Below the pieces are notes generated by a model. It searched no databases. It had not been told where the DNA came from and was given only the letters and a program-made list of their open reading frames with translations. The translations under genes and the position numbers were made by a program. This document shows, piece after piece, positions 19,401 through 30,500 of a DNA stretch of 64,000 bases (its first letter is position 1; each line of letters begins with the position of its first letter). Origin of the DNA: Mytilisepta virgata (taxonomy: Eukaryota; Mollusca; Bivalvia; Mytilida; Mytilidae). The stretch spans positions 92,232,513 to 92,296,512 of the forward strand of contig CM051521.1 of NCBI GenBank assembly GCA_028015205.1. Reading direction: 5' to 3'.

Positions 19401-20573
19401 ATGGAAGCTAATCAGTTTATAAAGGAGAGACATCAAGAGATTACTCCAGAAACAAAACTTATAAATGGATATATTATTCCTGTTGTTGCTGTTGTAGTTT
19501 TGACAACTAATGTGCTTGTTATTATTGTCTACTTCAAACAGTACAAGCAGACAACAAATAAAATTCGAAGAGTTTCAAGTATACTTTATATTTCAATAGC
19601 AACAGCTAATATACTTTCATCTCTTCCATCAGCAGCCTGGAACTTCTACCTGTTTATGGTAAATCATGTGACCAACTTTATGCCATTCCATTTATGCTGG
19701 ATGTGGAGTTTCATGAAAGCAATGGTTCTTTTCCCACACATGGCTTCAATATGGTTTGTAACAATTTTATCCATACAAAGATACAGGATAATTCGAGAAC
19801 CTTTCATATCCTCTGAAAAATGGACCTTAAAGAGAATGTATATAACAGTGGCTGTTATATGGATTATAACACTGTTAATACAGATTCCACATACTTTAGA
19901 TACAAGTTTTAGACCAAAAAATATCACATCAAATTCTACAAAGAATAGCACAAACAGCATTGGCTGTAGTCTGCACAATGCTGACTGGATAAAAAATAAC
20001 AGCAATATTTATTTCATCACAACATATTTTGTAAAGCTTGTGTTTTTTGTTATCATTCCATCTATTCTGATTATTTACTCTGATTCTTCCCTTATTTATT
20101 TTTTACGTGGCTCAGCTGACATCAGGAAAGAGTTGGTAAAAATGCCAAGTCAAGAACAAGATGTACACTCAGGATCGGTGCGATCTAACACACAATTTTC
20201 TCAGTTTGATGCTACAAATGCGGAAAATCGTCATCAGTCCCTTTTGGTTATCATTTTATCGTCAATTGTTTTTATTGTGGAAATACCCTATTTGGTATTA
20301 CTAGTGACTTACATATATTTTTTTCTAGTTCAAAACTATGACATTATATATTGGCTATGGACTGGTCCAGCAGAAAACTTTGTTAACCTGACAATGCATG
20401 TTAGTTATCCAACTTTATTTATTTTGTCTTGCATACTTAGTCGTCAGTTTAGGAAATTACTACTGAATATATTTTGGACAAAGAAAACACATAATTTTGC
20501 TCAAAGAAACACGAAGACATCATATGAGTATACTTCACAGCAGTTATGTTCTATAAAATGTCATTTGGTGTAG
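19401..20573 (+). CDS. class A (rhodopsin-like) peptide-type GPCR, single coding exon
   Basis: 390 residues with seven membrane segments: TM1 about 21-45 (N37 as in N1.50), TM2 59-86, TM3 100-125, TM4 146-167 (W154), TM5 202-228, TM6 279-308, TM7 325-346. The TM3-ECL2 cysteine pair is C99 and C189. ECL2 carries NIT and NST glycosylation sequons near 174-182. Departures from the norm are QRY (126-128) for DRY, an asparagine in TM2 where D2.50 is expected, FIVEIPY for the TM6 CWxP motif, and SYPTLF for NPxxY before SRQFR. The SYP…SRQFR end resembles sex-peptide/myoinhibitory-peptide and FMRFamide receptor relatives, which are expanded in molluscs; ligand unknown. The start is the first ATG; the gene is intronless in its coding part and lies antisense inside the proposed 35-kb intron. 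Confidence 0.85.
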   Translation: MEANQFIKERHQEITPETKLINGYIIPVVAVVVLTTNVLVIIVYFKQYKQTTNKIRRVSSILYISIATANILSSLPSAAWNFYLFMVNHVTNFMPFHLCWMWSFMKAMVLFPHMASIWFVTILSIQRYRIIREPFISSEKWTLKRMYITVAVIWIITLLIQIPHTLDTSFRPKNITSNSTKNSTNSIGCSLHNADWIKNNSNIYFITTYFVKLVFFVIIPSILIIYSDSSLIYFLRGSADIRKELVKMPSQEQDVHSGSVRSNTQFSQFDATNAENRHQSLLVIILSSIVFIVEIPYLVLLVTYIYFFLVQNYDIIYWLWTGPAENFVNLTMHVSYPTLFILSCILSRQFRKLLLNIFWTKKTHNFAQRNTKTSYEYTSQQLCSIKCHLV

Positions 20574-20615
20574 TGCTTCTTGTATAAGAACAACTTGTCT
20601 ATTGAGTTTTTAAAC

Positions 20616-20621
20616 AATAAA
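20616..20621 (+). terminator. polyadenylation signal of the GPCR gene
   Basis: AATAAA occurs 43 bases after the receptor stop codon, in 'taaacaataaaaagccac'. It is the first canonical hexamer downstream. Confidence 0.5.
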
Positions 20622-20947
20622 AAGCCACAGTTCCATTTATTTAATTTCTGCTGAGGAATCTTACACAGAAAAAATAATCAACATTTCCAAAAAAAACCCC
20701 CATAAACATGATAGAACTCTAGATTTTTATGATGACAATAATGTAAGAAGGTCAATTTTTATCCAGCCATAATGGAAAGCTAACTGTCAAATTAATACCA
20801 AAATGGAGTTGATTTCATTTTATAGATGTTTTCATCAAGCAGAACAAATTAACAACAAATCAACACATATGTTTTAAACAGGACATGATTGATGCCTGAC
20901 AGAGATAATGGATTCAGACTTCACCGAAACTGTCTTTAACACACTCA

Positions 20948-21127
20948 GAGGCAACCATTTGATTTTTATTTGGGGGGGACTAGGATGAAATTTTTTTCTC
21001 CTTATTTCTGTTCATTTAAACCTAAAAATTTTCTAACTGATGCATTTTGCCATAATCCTGGTCCTGCCTTTTTATTTAAAACTTCTCCCTAGACCCCCCC
21101 CCCATAAAAATCAAATGGTTGCTCCCT
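20948..21127. mobile_element. hairpin (foldback) element, about 180 bp
   Basis: The arm 'aggcaaccatttgatttttatttggggggg' (20951-20980) is matched in inverted order by 'cccccccccataaaaatcaaatggttgct' (21093-21122). The loop of about 110 bases has no frame. The size and inverted ends fit a MITE-like element; no target duplication was resolved. Confidence 0.65.
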
Positions 21128-21140
21128 TAGTGAATATAAT

Positions 21141-22620
21141 CAGAGGCTCCATGGATCCTGAATCGCTCAGCTGGATTTTTAGCTACAATAATGTAGCTCC
21201 CATGACAACTTTTGACTTGGTGGAGCTACAAAGCAATCCCATCTATTTTTTCAATAGAAAATTCCTTACTTGGAAGATGACTTCAGCGAGAATCCCACCG
21301 TAAGTTGAAAAGAAAACAAACCATTCAAAACATTGGGGAAAATTTTGATTGGAAAACCACAATAGGAGGAAAATATGCCTTAAACATATTACGAGGATCG
21401 GGACCGCTTTGTAGCTCCGCCGAGTCAAAAGTTGTCACAGGAGCTACTGGATTTAAGGTGACAACAACTGACAAAGTGCTTCTATATAAGATCTGTAAGG
21501 AATTGTTCTACAGTGTCCAGCACTTCTAAATAAGATATGTAAAGAATTCTTCCAGGATCCAATGTTAATAATGTTAAACTAAGTCCAGCTGTAGCAGCTA
21601 GCTTGGATTCTGATAGGCATGAAAACATAACTTTTGTAGCAGACATTTATCCAAGGATCTTCATGCAACAAAAACATTTCAATTGGCTTAGTGTTTTCTG
21701 ACAAGAAGACCTTTGTACAAGTTTCCCCATAGGGTCCAAAGTAAAACTAATCTGGCTGTGGCGATCATCTTGAATTTCAGATCGACATAAAAAACATAAC
21801 TATTGTAAATGCTCATCCAATGCTTGTTCATACATAAAAATATTTCAATTGGCTTGATAGTTTCTGACAAGAAGACCTTCGTACAAATTTCCCCATAGGT
21901 TCCAATGTTAAACTGAGTACGGATGTGGCAACCATCTTGAATTTCCAATCAGCACAAAAAACATACCTTTTGTAGAGGTTCATCCAATGGTTGTTCATAC
22001 ATAAAAATATTTCAATGGGCTTGATAGTTTCTGACAAAGAAGACCTTCGTACAAATTTCCCCATAGGTTCCAATGTTAAACTGAGTACGGATGTGGCAAC
22101 CATCTTGAATTTCCAATCAGCACAAAAAACATACCTTTTGTAGAGGTTCATCCAATGCTTGTTCATACATAAAAATATTTCAATTGGCCTGGTAGTTTCT
22201 GACAAGAGGACCTTTGAACAAATTTCAATTGGCTTTGTAGTTTCTGACAAGAAGACCTTTTTACAAATTTCCCCATAGGGTCCCATGTTAAACTTAGTCC
22301 AGCTGTGGCGGCCATCTTGAATTTTCTGATTGGCAGAAAAAACATACGTTTTGTAGAGGTTTATGCAAAGATCATTCATGCAACAAATCAATTCAATTGG
22401 CTCAATAGTTTCTAACAAGAAGAGCTTTAAAGATAAGTCCAATCAGAATGAATATCCAATCGGCACAAAAAACATAAATTTTGTACAGAACCGTCCAATT
22501 AACATTCCTGCCAAGTTTGGTTCAATCTGGAATGGTGGTTTCAGAGAAGAAAATGAAAATGGGAAATGTTGACGGACGATGGACGCAAAGTGATGGCAAA
22601 AGCTCACATGGCCTTTTAGG
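21141..22620 (+). repeat. header/tail family A, copy 2 with about 177-bp internal units
   Basis: Starts with 'cagaggctccatggatcctgaatcgctcagctgg', a diverged header, and ends with 'ttgacggacgatggacgcaaagtgatggcaaaagctcacatggcc'. Between about 21580 and 22480 lie units with 'gtttctgacaagaagacctt', 'ccccatagg', 'ccatcttgaatttc' and 'cacaaaaaacata', the central ones about 177 bp apart. Open frames on the minus strand here are repeat-derived. Confidence 0.75.
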
Positions 22621-24324
22621 CTAAAAACAGATGTTCATAGAAATATTTTGGTATAAACACAATTTTAAAAGAACAACCTATGATCTCAGTTTTTAACATT
22701 GACCTTTAAGGTAGATATTTTAACCCTTATCATCTATCCAAGTCTGTCAGTTTTATTCTATACGATTTAAATTACAAGTGTATAAAATTTCAATTTATAA
22801 GTCTGTAGTATCTTAATGTACTTACCTCCAATATTTTAGTCAAAAGCTTGCTAAAATACAAGGTAACCTCGATCACTGATTTTTTAATCAATCCAACACC
22901 ATAGATAATTTGATCTACTTTTAAAGTACAAAGTGTTCTATTCTTCAGTTTTTATCGATCCCTCGGGTGTTCAAGTGACTAAGTTCAACTTAACTGAGAA
23001 AAATTTCACAATATCATAAATTCAGAAATGAATACATTTATTATTGAAAAGTTTTGCCAACTGCCAATAATGCAAAATTTATAAATTGGATTGCATTGCA
23101 TTTTACAAGAGAACATTACTAAAAAGATTGCAATAGAACAGCCAACATTCAGTGTTTGGAAAATGCAGGGGCCCTGGCTGTATGATACATAGCTAAGAGG
23201 TGAGGGCCCATCATAATTTTATACTTTCTAATAGAAGATACTACAATGGTCCCAGAAATCTTTTGAAATGGGACCCAATGGCCCATTGAAAATTTGACTT
23301 TCCTCACTGCAGGTCCCTTGTTAAATAATAGCAACTATTATGACAAATAACAAGACAAAGATTTGCAAAAATTACTAAACTTAATAATGATCTAAAACTT
23401 TTGCATAAAGGATTAGGGCCACTTTCCCATGTATTTTTTTTACTCATAACAACGGATTTTTAAATCTAAATATTTATCTACTTTATATTGTAAATGATTG
23501 TATGCAAATGCATTTTTATGTTAGAAAACACAAATTTTATGCTTAATCATTGAGTTCAAGTTTTCTACGGGCAAAGGTCAATTTGTGTCAATTTGCATCA
23601 CTTTTTGAAATATTGCCAAGAAGGAAATTCAGAACCAAAACCATTCTAATGATGTATGAAAGGAGATACATAAACTCACCTAAAGCCAAAAATCTGTTTT
23701 TATTCTTGTTTTCTTCCCGTTGAAAAACTGTCTTAAAGACATGTTAATTTGGCAAAAGACATGGTATGATTTGGCCGCTTGAATTCCAAAATCAAAAAGT
23801 AATGAAAAACCTACCCTCAGCTATCATTAAGTACTCTCAAAATGTTCCATTTTAAGGAACATGTTTTGTTTTCAACAAGAAATTACTGTAATAGTGGTAT
23901 ATGCTGTCAAAGATGGCAAATTGTGAATCAATCTATCAAAAACACAAAATTTAACTCATTTTTGGACCTTTGAATTAAAATTTGATATGAGCAACAGCCT
24001 TGCCCAAAAAGATATTTCAATAAAATGTCTCTTTGTGTAAGACAAACATTATGTTAAAAAATCTTTCTGGGCAAGGCTGCTGCTCATAGTTGTTTTGACC
24101 AAAACCTACGCTGAAAACACTCAATTTTCGTTAAATCCTTGATTTAGACGTTCATGACAGCGCTGCTCCATCATGGGAAGAAAGTTTGTATAAATTTGAA
24201 TCTGAAATCTTACTTTTAATTTTTCATGTCAGATGGGGCCAAATAATAGCTTTTCCTTTGTGTTAAAACTGTCTCCAATAGCAATATTGAGGTATGAAGA
24301 ATTTTTTTTATTAACTTACTTGTT
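22621..24324. other. non-coding stretch left of the DIRS element, with a hairpin
   Basis: No gene is visible. One strong inverted repeat is present: 'atgagcaacagccttgcccaaaaagat' at about 23988-24014 against 'atctttctgggcaaggctgctgctcat' at about 24061-24088, a 27-bp arm with two or three mismatches and a 46-base loop. The rest is plain AT-rich sequence. Confidence 0.6.
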
Positions 24325-24361
24325 GGCTATTCTATATCGTAAGCCATACGGCGTTTCTCAC

Positions 24362-24488
24362 GTTAAATATGAATATTTATTTTGTTAGGCTGTATACAAC
24401 CTTTTTTACAGTTCAGTGATTTTATTACGTAGACAAAACCAGTCACCTGTGTACTATAAATACCAGTGTTACCTTATCCGAAGCCTCG
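24362..24488 (+). repeat. left inverted terminal repeat of the DIRS element
   Basis: 127 bases from 'gttaaatatgaatattt' to 'ccgaagcctcg', matching 29233-29358 in inverse orientation with about eight differences. The outer extension 24325-24361 (with 'tatatcgtaagccatacggcg') matches only the internal complementary region. Confidence 0.9.
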
Positions 24489-24572
24489 TTTTTTTCTAAG
24501 ATTGTAGCACGACACGTGCAAGAGAATTTTCACATACTGAGTACGACAACACGACCTGTGTTAAAACTCAGC

Positions 24573-25681
24573 AATGTCTTCATCTGACTCAGACTCGGAG
24601 CCGAACAATACTTTAAGTAAGGAAGACATCATCCAATTATTCGTCTCGGATACGGAGGCAAGAGAATTTTCTGGCTTCTCTTTTGTCGAAGACTCAGAAC
24701 ACACAAAAGTTAATAAAGCTGACGCAGCAAAAACTAAGTGTAAATAAAAAGTCAGACAGACCGGGTTCATCTAAAGGTCCAGGGAAAGGACCTGGAAAAA
24801 ATAAGAAGGGGAAGGCCCCGATGAAACGAAAAAATATGGATGCGGGAGATGTTTCCCCAGTAAAAAAGATATGGTTGACAATTTTGACGATCCGACGTTG
24901 AATCTCGAAGATTTCAACATCTTCCAGGGTGATGCCATTGACGAAAACAATAATGTTGCTGTAAACAGCACTGAAGGCGAAGGAAATGAATTCATATTTG
25001 AGGTCCCTAAAATTTTTGAGGACGATGTAAAGTTCGGTAGCGAAACAATGACCAACATCGCTGATATGATTAATACAATTGTCCATAAAAAGGCAAACCT
25101 TGATGAAATTGTCAAAGACAGTAAAATATCGTCAAATTGTAAGAACATTATTCCCCCCAAAGTAAATGTTGAGATTTGGTCGTTTCTACGCAGAAATGTA
25201 AAGTCACTTGACTTGAATATGCAGAATGTGCAAAGATTGCTTGGAAATGGAATAGTGCCTGTTAATTTGGCAGAGTTGTTATCCAAGAAAGATCCTGATG
25301 TTAAAGAGCTAAGAGCTCACACACTAAGAACTATGAAAATCCTTAGCAGTGTTTTTTTTTAATTTTCTTACACTAGAAAAATGACTCTTAAACCTCACCT
25401 TGAGCCAAAGTATCATTTACCGTAATGAAGAGATTGGGCATAATTTATTTGGTGATGATGTATCCAAGCGGATAAAAGAGATTAATGAAGCTCAGAAACT
25501 ACAAGGTTGCATGTGTAGGAGATCAGGGAGTTCAAAAAATTTCTTCAAGCCCGGGGGATCCGGGGCAAGAGGCAACTTTCGCAGGGGTCAAGCAGGCGGC
25601 CAGAGTCAGTACTCAAACATAGGAATGTCAATCAGGAGCAGAGGCCAAGGCAATTACAGCCGGCGCCCAAGGAGATATTGA
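24573..25681 (+). pseudogene. DIRS gag-like ORF, frameshifted
   Basis: Starts with ATG at 24573 (MSSSDSDSEPNNTLSKEDI) and runs to a stop near 24746. It continues in a second frame with a lysine-rich segment (KGPGKNKKGKAPMKRKN) to about 24870, then in a third frame over 24871-25362 (LRRNVKSLDLNMQNVQRLL). A last frame (25400-25681) has HNLFGDDVSKRIKEINEAQK and an RG-rich tail (GARGNFRRGQAGG). The acid start, basic middle and glycine/arginine end are usual for DIRS Gag. At least three frame breaks are present, one near an eight-T run at 25354. Confidence 0.7.
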
Positions 25682-27711
25682 AGGTAAAATTTGTGGCTGG
25701 ATCAGTCAAAAAATTTTCTGATATTTGGGAAAATATTACCTCAGACCCTTGCATTTTAGATACCATAAAATATGGGTATAAAATTGAATTTGATAAAAAT
25801 CCTGAGCAAAAATTTATTGCCAATGCAATCAAGTTTTCGGAAAAAGAAAAATCATTAATTGATAATGAAGTTCAGGAACTTTTGAGTAAAGGGGCTATTG
25901 TCAAATCGTTCAATGAATCAGATCATTTTATTTCCAATTTGTTTTTGGTTCAAAAGAAAAATGGCAAATTTAGACCAGTTCTGAACTTGAGAAATTTAAA
26001 TCGTTTTGTTAAATATTTTCATTTCAAGCAAGAAACTTTGCAGTCGGTTCTCGCTGCAACAACAAGAAACTGTTTCTTTACAAGTATAGACCTGTGTGAT
26101 GCTTATTTCTCACTGGGTATAAGAAATTCTGACAGAAAATATTTGAAATTTTGGTGGAAAAATACTTTGTATGAATTTACATGCTTAGAATTTGGATTAA
26201 GTACAGCACCAAGAGTTTTTACAAAAGTAATGAAGGTGGTATTTTTCCACATCAGAAAATTTGGGATAAGTTCATTTTTTTATATTGATGACTCGCTATT
26301 GCAAGATCAGTCATATGATAAATGTTGGGAGAATACAGTAGTTTTGAGAAACTTACTTGCATCTTTAGGATTTAAAGTCAATGAAGAAAAATCAGTTTTT
26401 ATCCCAACACAAAGAATTGTTTTTCTAGGTTACATTATTGATTCAGTTGAATTTAAAGTGTTTCTACCTGTAGAAAAAATAGAAAAAATTTTGAAACACT
26501 CCTCCAAGATTTTAGATACCCATGAGAATCAATCCGAGAAATTTCAGTTTTAATTGGGCTATATTCTTCAGCAAGGTGTGCAATTCTGTTGGCACCTTTA
26601 TTTTTAAGATACCTTGATATTGAAAAATCTGTTGTACTTAATGAAAATAATGCTGATTATGATGTTAAGTTTGCACTATCAGGGCTAGCCAAACAAGAAA
26701 TTTTATGGTGGATAGAAAATGTTGAATTGTTAAATGGAAAATTGATAAGTTATGGTTCTCCAGATTTTTATTTAGAAACCGATGCTTCAATGCAAGGTTG
26801 GGGGTGCTGTTTTCGAACAAGTTAAAACACAAGGTAGATGGAAAGATGATGAAAAAGGACTTCATATTAATGTGTTAGAATTATTGGCAGTAAAATATGC
26901 TTTATTCTCTCTCTGTCAAAACATTGAAAATTGTCATGTTTGTTTTAAATCTGACAGTGCAACAGCAGTACATTATTTAAATAACATGGGTGGCAGTGTT
27001 AAAACCCTATTCAAACAAACAAAAGAGATTTGGGTCTGGGCAGCAGGTAGAAATATTTTCCTTTCTGCTGTCCACATTCCAGGGAAAGAAAATAGAGTGC
27101 CAGATAATCTGTCTAGGGTATTTAGTGATTCGTCTGAGTGGAAATGAAATGAACATGTGTTTAATGCTGTATGTAAAACTCTTTTCATACCAGACATGGA
27201 TTTATTTGCTTCAAGATTAAAGTAACAGTTAGACAGGTTTGTATCTTGGTTTCCTGATCCAGAGGCTTTTGCATCTGATGCATTTTCATTTTCATGGAGT
27301 GCTTATATGCCTTATATTTTTCCTCCTTTTAGTTGAATCCCAGAGGTACTGAGAAAGATAGAGGAGGACAGGGTAAGCATGGTTTTAATGTGGCACACAC
27401 AGCCTTGGTTTCCAAGGTTGCTGAATTGTTTGATAGATTATCCCGTAAGACTTCCTTTTCGCAAAGATTCGCTACATCTAGCACACAGCTAGGAATTGCA
27501 CTCAATGAACAAGAGAAAAATGTTTCTAGTCGCCTGCATTGTATCAGGCAATCACTTAAAAATCGAGGAGTTTCAGAACAATCTAGTGATATTTTACTAC
27601 ACTCGTGGAGACCCTCCACTTCAAAACAGTACGACTCACAATGGAGAAAATGGTGTATTTGGTGTAGTAAACAGAAGATTAATTCTGTTAAACCAACTGA
27701 AATACAATTAA
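25678..27711 (+). pseudogene. DIRS reverse transcriptase-RNase H ORF, broken
   Basis: RT runs from 25678 to about 26553: KFRPVLNLRNLNRF, FTSIDLCDAYFSL, FGLSTAPRVFTK and the catalytic YIDD (26281-26292) in FFYIDDSLLQ. A frame change near 26550 leads to a second segment (26589-26825) ending in the RNase H start LETDAS. A further shift leads to 26782-27147 with HINVLELLAVK, KSDSATAV and GKENRVPDNLSR. The typical DIRS post-RNase H region follows (MDLFASRLK, SWFPDPEAFASDAFSFSW), again interrupted by stops. Its last part (27496-27711, HSMNKRKMFLVACIVSGNHL) overlaps the recombinase ORF in another frame, as in other DIRS elements. Confidence 0.8.
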
Positions 27712-28570
27712 TCAATTTTTTAGGGGAACTATACAGAATGAAAAAGTCCTATAGTTGTATAAATAATTATAAATGTGCTATAAGCCAGACTCTGGCTTCT
27801 TTTGGTAATACACAGCTCATAGACAATGTTATAATATCTAGATTTATGAAAGGCGTTTTTAATTTAAGACCTCCTCTTCCTAGATATCAATATACATGGG
27901 ATGTCAGTAAGGTTCTCCATTATTTATCAAACTTATTTCCATTAGAAAACCTAAGTTTAAAAAGTCTTAAATTAAAAATTGCTGCTTTAATGGCTTTATG
28001 TTCAGCTCAAAGAACACAAGCTTTAGTCAATTTGAGTATTGATAATATGAGTTTTGATACAGATTCAGTATCATTTTTAATAACATCATTAATGAAAACC
28101 TCCAGACCTGGGCAGGTTACTCAAACTGTTATTTTTAAAAAGTATGATAAACAGGAGTTATGTCCTGTGTTTACGCTTAAAAGATATTTAAAAGTGACAG
28201 AGAATCAGAGAAAAGCAAAAAATGTGTTGATTTCATTTAAAACCTTCAAAAAAGTTACAACTAGTACTTTAGCTCGATGGCTTAAGAGAATGTATTACAA
28301 TTATCAGGCATTGATGCAGGTCAATTTAAGGCACATTCATTTAGAGGTGCTTCAACTTCTGCAGCTTTCATGTCTGGTGTAACTCTAAATGACATTATGT
28401 GAACAGCAAACTGGAAATCAGCAAAAACTTTTCAAAAGTTTTATCTTCGGGAAACAGAAAAAGAAAATATACATGATCATACAAGTAGTTTTATTAATAC
28501 AGTACTATCTTCTAATAACTGAATACTATGTTCTTACAGGAGTTCTCGCTCTAGGATGTACTATTGCCAG
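27333..28570 (+). pseudogene. DIRS tyrosine recombinase, frameshifted
   Basis: The open frame 27333-28382 begins in sequence overlapping pol and encodes an N-terminal SAM-like binding region (SWRPSTSKQYDSQWRKW) and the first catalytic arginine in ALCSAQRTQALVNL. A frameshift near 28297 moves the rest to another frame, which carries HSFRGAS (the H-x-x-R box, about 28331) and NWKSAKTFQKFYLRE with the expected nucleophile tyrosine near 28460. A TGA stop at about 28399 lies between them. All four catalytic positions can be seen, but not in one frame, so the gene is dead. Confidence 0.8.
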
Positions 28571-28952
28571 CAACCAAGATGGATTTTCTGACTACTTTGG
28601 AATGGATCTGTGGATTTTGTTTAATATGTATGGACAGTGCTAATTTGTTTAATAGACAGTGATAATTTGTTTAATATGGACAATGCTAATTTGTTGAATA
28701 TAGACAGTAAAGATTTTGATTGTTTTTTGGATAGTTAATTGTTATTATTGCAGTAATAAGGTATATTTACTGTGTATTATGTTATGTTATACAAACAAAT
28801 CTTGATCAAGATAGGGTACAGTTAGATGATCTTTTTTCTCCCTTCAGCATGTGCTGGAGTAACTTTCAGATAATAGTTTTATTTGATTCTAAATTGTAGA
28901 GGATTTCCTAAGATTTCTGTGAAGTGCATTTATTGGTCTTGTGGCTTTAAAG
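28571..28952. other. DIRS 3' non-coding region
   Basis: No open frame. Short imperfect repeats 'gacagtgctaatttgtttaatag' recur over 28634-28700. It lies between the recombinase remnant and the internal complementary region. Confidence 0.5.
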
Positions 28953-29070
28953 ATTCATATTTAACCTGAGAAACGCTGTATGGCTTACGATATAGAATAG
29001 CCCATCATCCAAGCATTATGTGAAGGATGAGGGGCATTCTATGAGGAAGCCAGGAAGCTTCAAGGGTTAA
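28953..29070 (-). repeat. DIRS internal complementary region
   Basis: Its left half ('tatttaacctgagaaacgctgtatggcttacgatatagaatag') is the inverse complement of the element's left end (24325-24372). Its right half ('catcatccaagcattatgtgaagg…gaggaagccaggaagctt') is the inverse complement of the right end (29355-29420). This is the template arrangement known for DIRS-1, where it allows rolling copying into a complete circle. Confidence 0.85.
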
Positions 29071-29232
29071 ATTCCCTACCAGGATATGTTGATCACAGAT
29101 GACTATTTTGGAATAAGATTAGCTTGGTAGAAATTTTAATTTGTAGTTTGGATAACCCTCCCGAAATTGGACCAATAAATTGAGTATTTGGACTGTTGAA
29201 TTTAACATGGATTTGCCTTGTTGCTTTAAAAT

Positions 29233-29358
29233 GAGGCTTCAGATAAGGTAACACTGGTATTTATAGTACACAGGTGACTGGTTTTGTCTACGTAATAAAA
29301 TCACTCAACTGTAAAAAAGGTCGTATACAGCCTAACGAAAGAAATATTCATATTTAAC
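29233..29358 (-). repeat. right inverted terminal repeat of the DIRS element
   Basis: Inverse complement of 24362-24488, from 'gaggcttcagataagg' to 'catatttaac'. The outer extension to 29420 carries 'gaagcctcctggcttcctcatagaatgcccc', which pairs with the internal complementary region. Confidence 0.9.
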
Positions 29359-30149
29359 CCTCGAAGCCTCCTGGCTTCCTCATAGAATGCCCCTCATCCT
29401 TCACATAATGCTTGGATGATTGGCTATTATTAGCAAATCTTTAAGAGACCACATACCAGGCTATGCATCCAGAGATTTTGAAAGGTTTTAGCAAACTACA
29501 TTAATATCTGTTCATACACGGCATTGTAAGTGCTTTCAAATTTGCAATATTTATATTGTTCCAAGAAAATAAAGTTCTACAAGAAAGTTGATCTGTCAGT
29601 GCTTTTTTAACTCATCCTAGAGAATTCTGGTTTAAACATTTAACATAAATTTCATTAAAATATGTTGAGAAATGTCTCCTCAAAGTCAATTTTCCATATA
29701 TTTATTGTTCCAAGGGGAGAAAATCTATCATGCTAATTTTGAAACCTGTCAGAAAGAAAGACGATATAAACCTTTGACATAAACTTCATTAAAATCTGTT
29801 TAGTCATGTAGACATGTCATATTTTTTTTTTATACCAATAGACTTGTCTCAATAATAATGGAATTAACAGTATATTCAGAAACACTTATTGTCATGTTTT
29901 GTCTGGATTTCAATGCAACTGTATATATCATGGCAGTTTGGGTGTTTTTTTTTTGTTAAATGAAGCTGGAATACTTAGAAAGAACAATGAAATTAAGCAT
30001 GAAACTGGCAATTAACTTGTCAATTCAAACTGGAGTAAAAAAATCCCACCATCAGTGAAATTTTAACTTATAACCTCAGTTTTGACAGGAAAGCGATAGT
30101 TATAATTAGTTAGGATATACAACCTAGAGGCCCTCAATTTACAGTTTAC

Positions 30150-30500
30150 ATTTCTAGATATTAATGAATCAACAGGGTTACCAGTATTCATTATTAGATA
30201 TCAAAGAATCAACAGGGCTAGCACCAGTTCACATTTATAATTAGGTATCAAAGAATCAATATGGTTACCACTAGACATTATCTGATATCAAAGAATCAAC
30301 AGGGCTAGTACCAGTTCACATTTATAATTAGGTATCAAAGAATCAATATGGTTACCACTAGACATTATCCCATATCAAAAAATCAACATGTTTACAACAT
30401 TCAATATTAGATATCAATGAATCAACAGGGTCACCAGTACATATTTGTTATTAGATATTGAAGAATCAATAGGGTTACCAATACAGATTTAATATCACTA
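30150..30500. repeat. minisatellite, about 45-bp unit, left part
   Basis: 'gaatcaacagggttaccagt' with variants, followed by 'acatttataattag(g)tatcaaa', recurs at 30165, 30207, 30255, 30293 and 30343 and beyond. The same array resumes at 33715, so it appears split by the insertion between. Bases 29421-30149 hold no gene or recognisable element. Confidence 0.75.

Larger units (their letters stand above)
24325..29420 (+). mobile_element. DIRS-like tyrosine-recombinase retrotransposon, decayed
   Basis: A 5.1-kb element with inverted terminal repeats of about 126 bp (24362-24488 and 29233-29358). It carries outer terminal extensions and an internal complementary region (about 28953-29070) that pairs with both outer ends. 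Inside lie a gag-like region, RT-RNase H with YIDD, and a tyrosine recombinase, in that order, with the pol tail overlapping the recombinase frame. This is the DIRS-1 layout. Several frameshifts and stops make the copy inactive. No adenine-methyltransferase domain was seen and there is little room for one. Confidence 0.9.

Noticed and set aside
21688..22442. Minus-strand frames up to 204 codons
   Set aside because: They repeat the same peptide with each 177-bp repeat unit and break where units carry indels.
24694..25286. Minus-strand frames of 130 and 171 codons
   Set aside because: Antisense shadows of the DIRS gag region, which has the expected composition on the plus strand.
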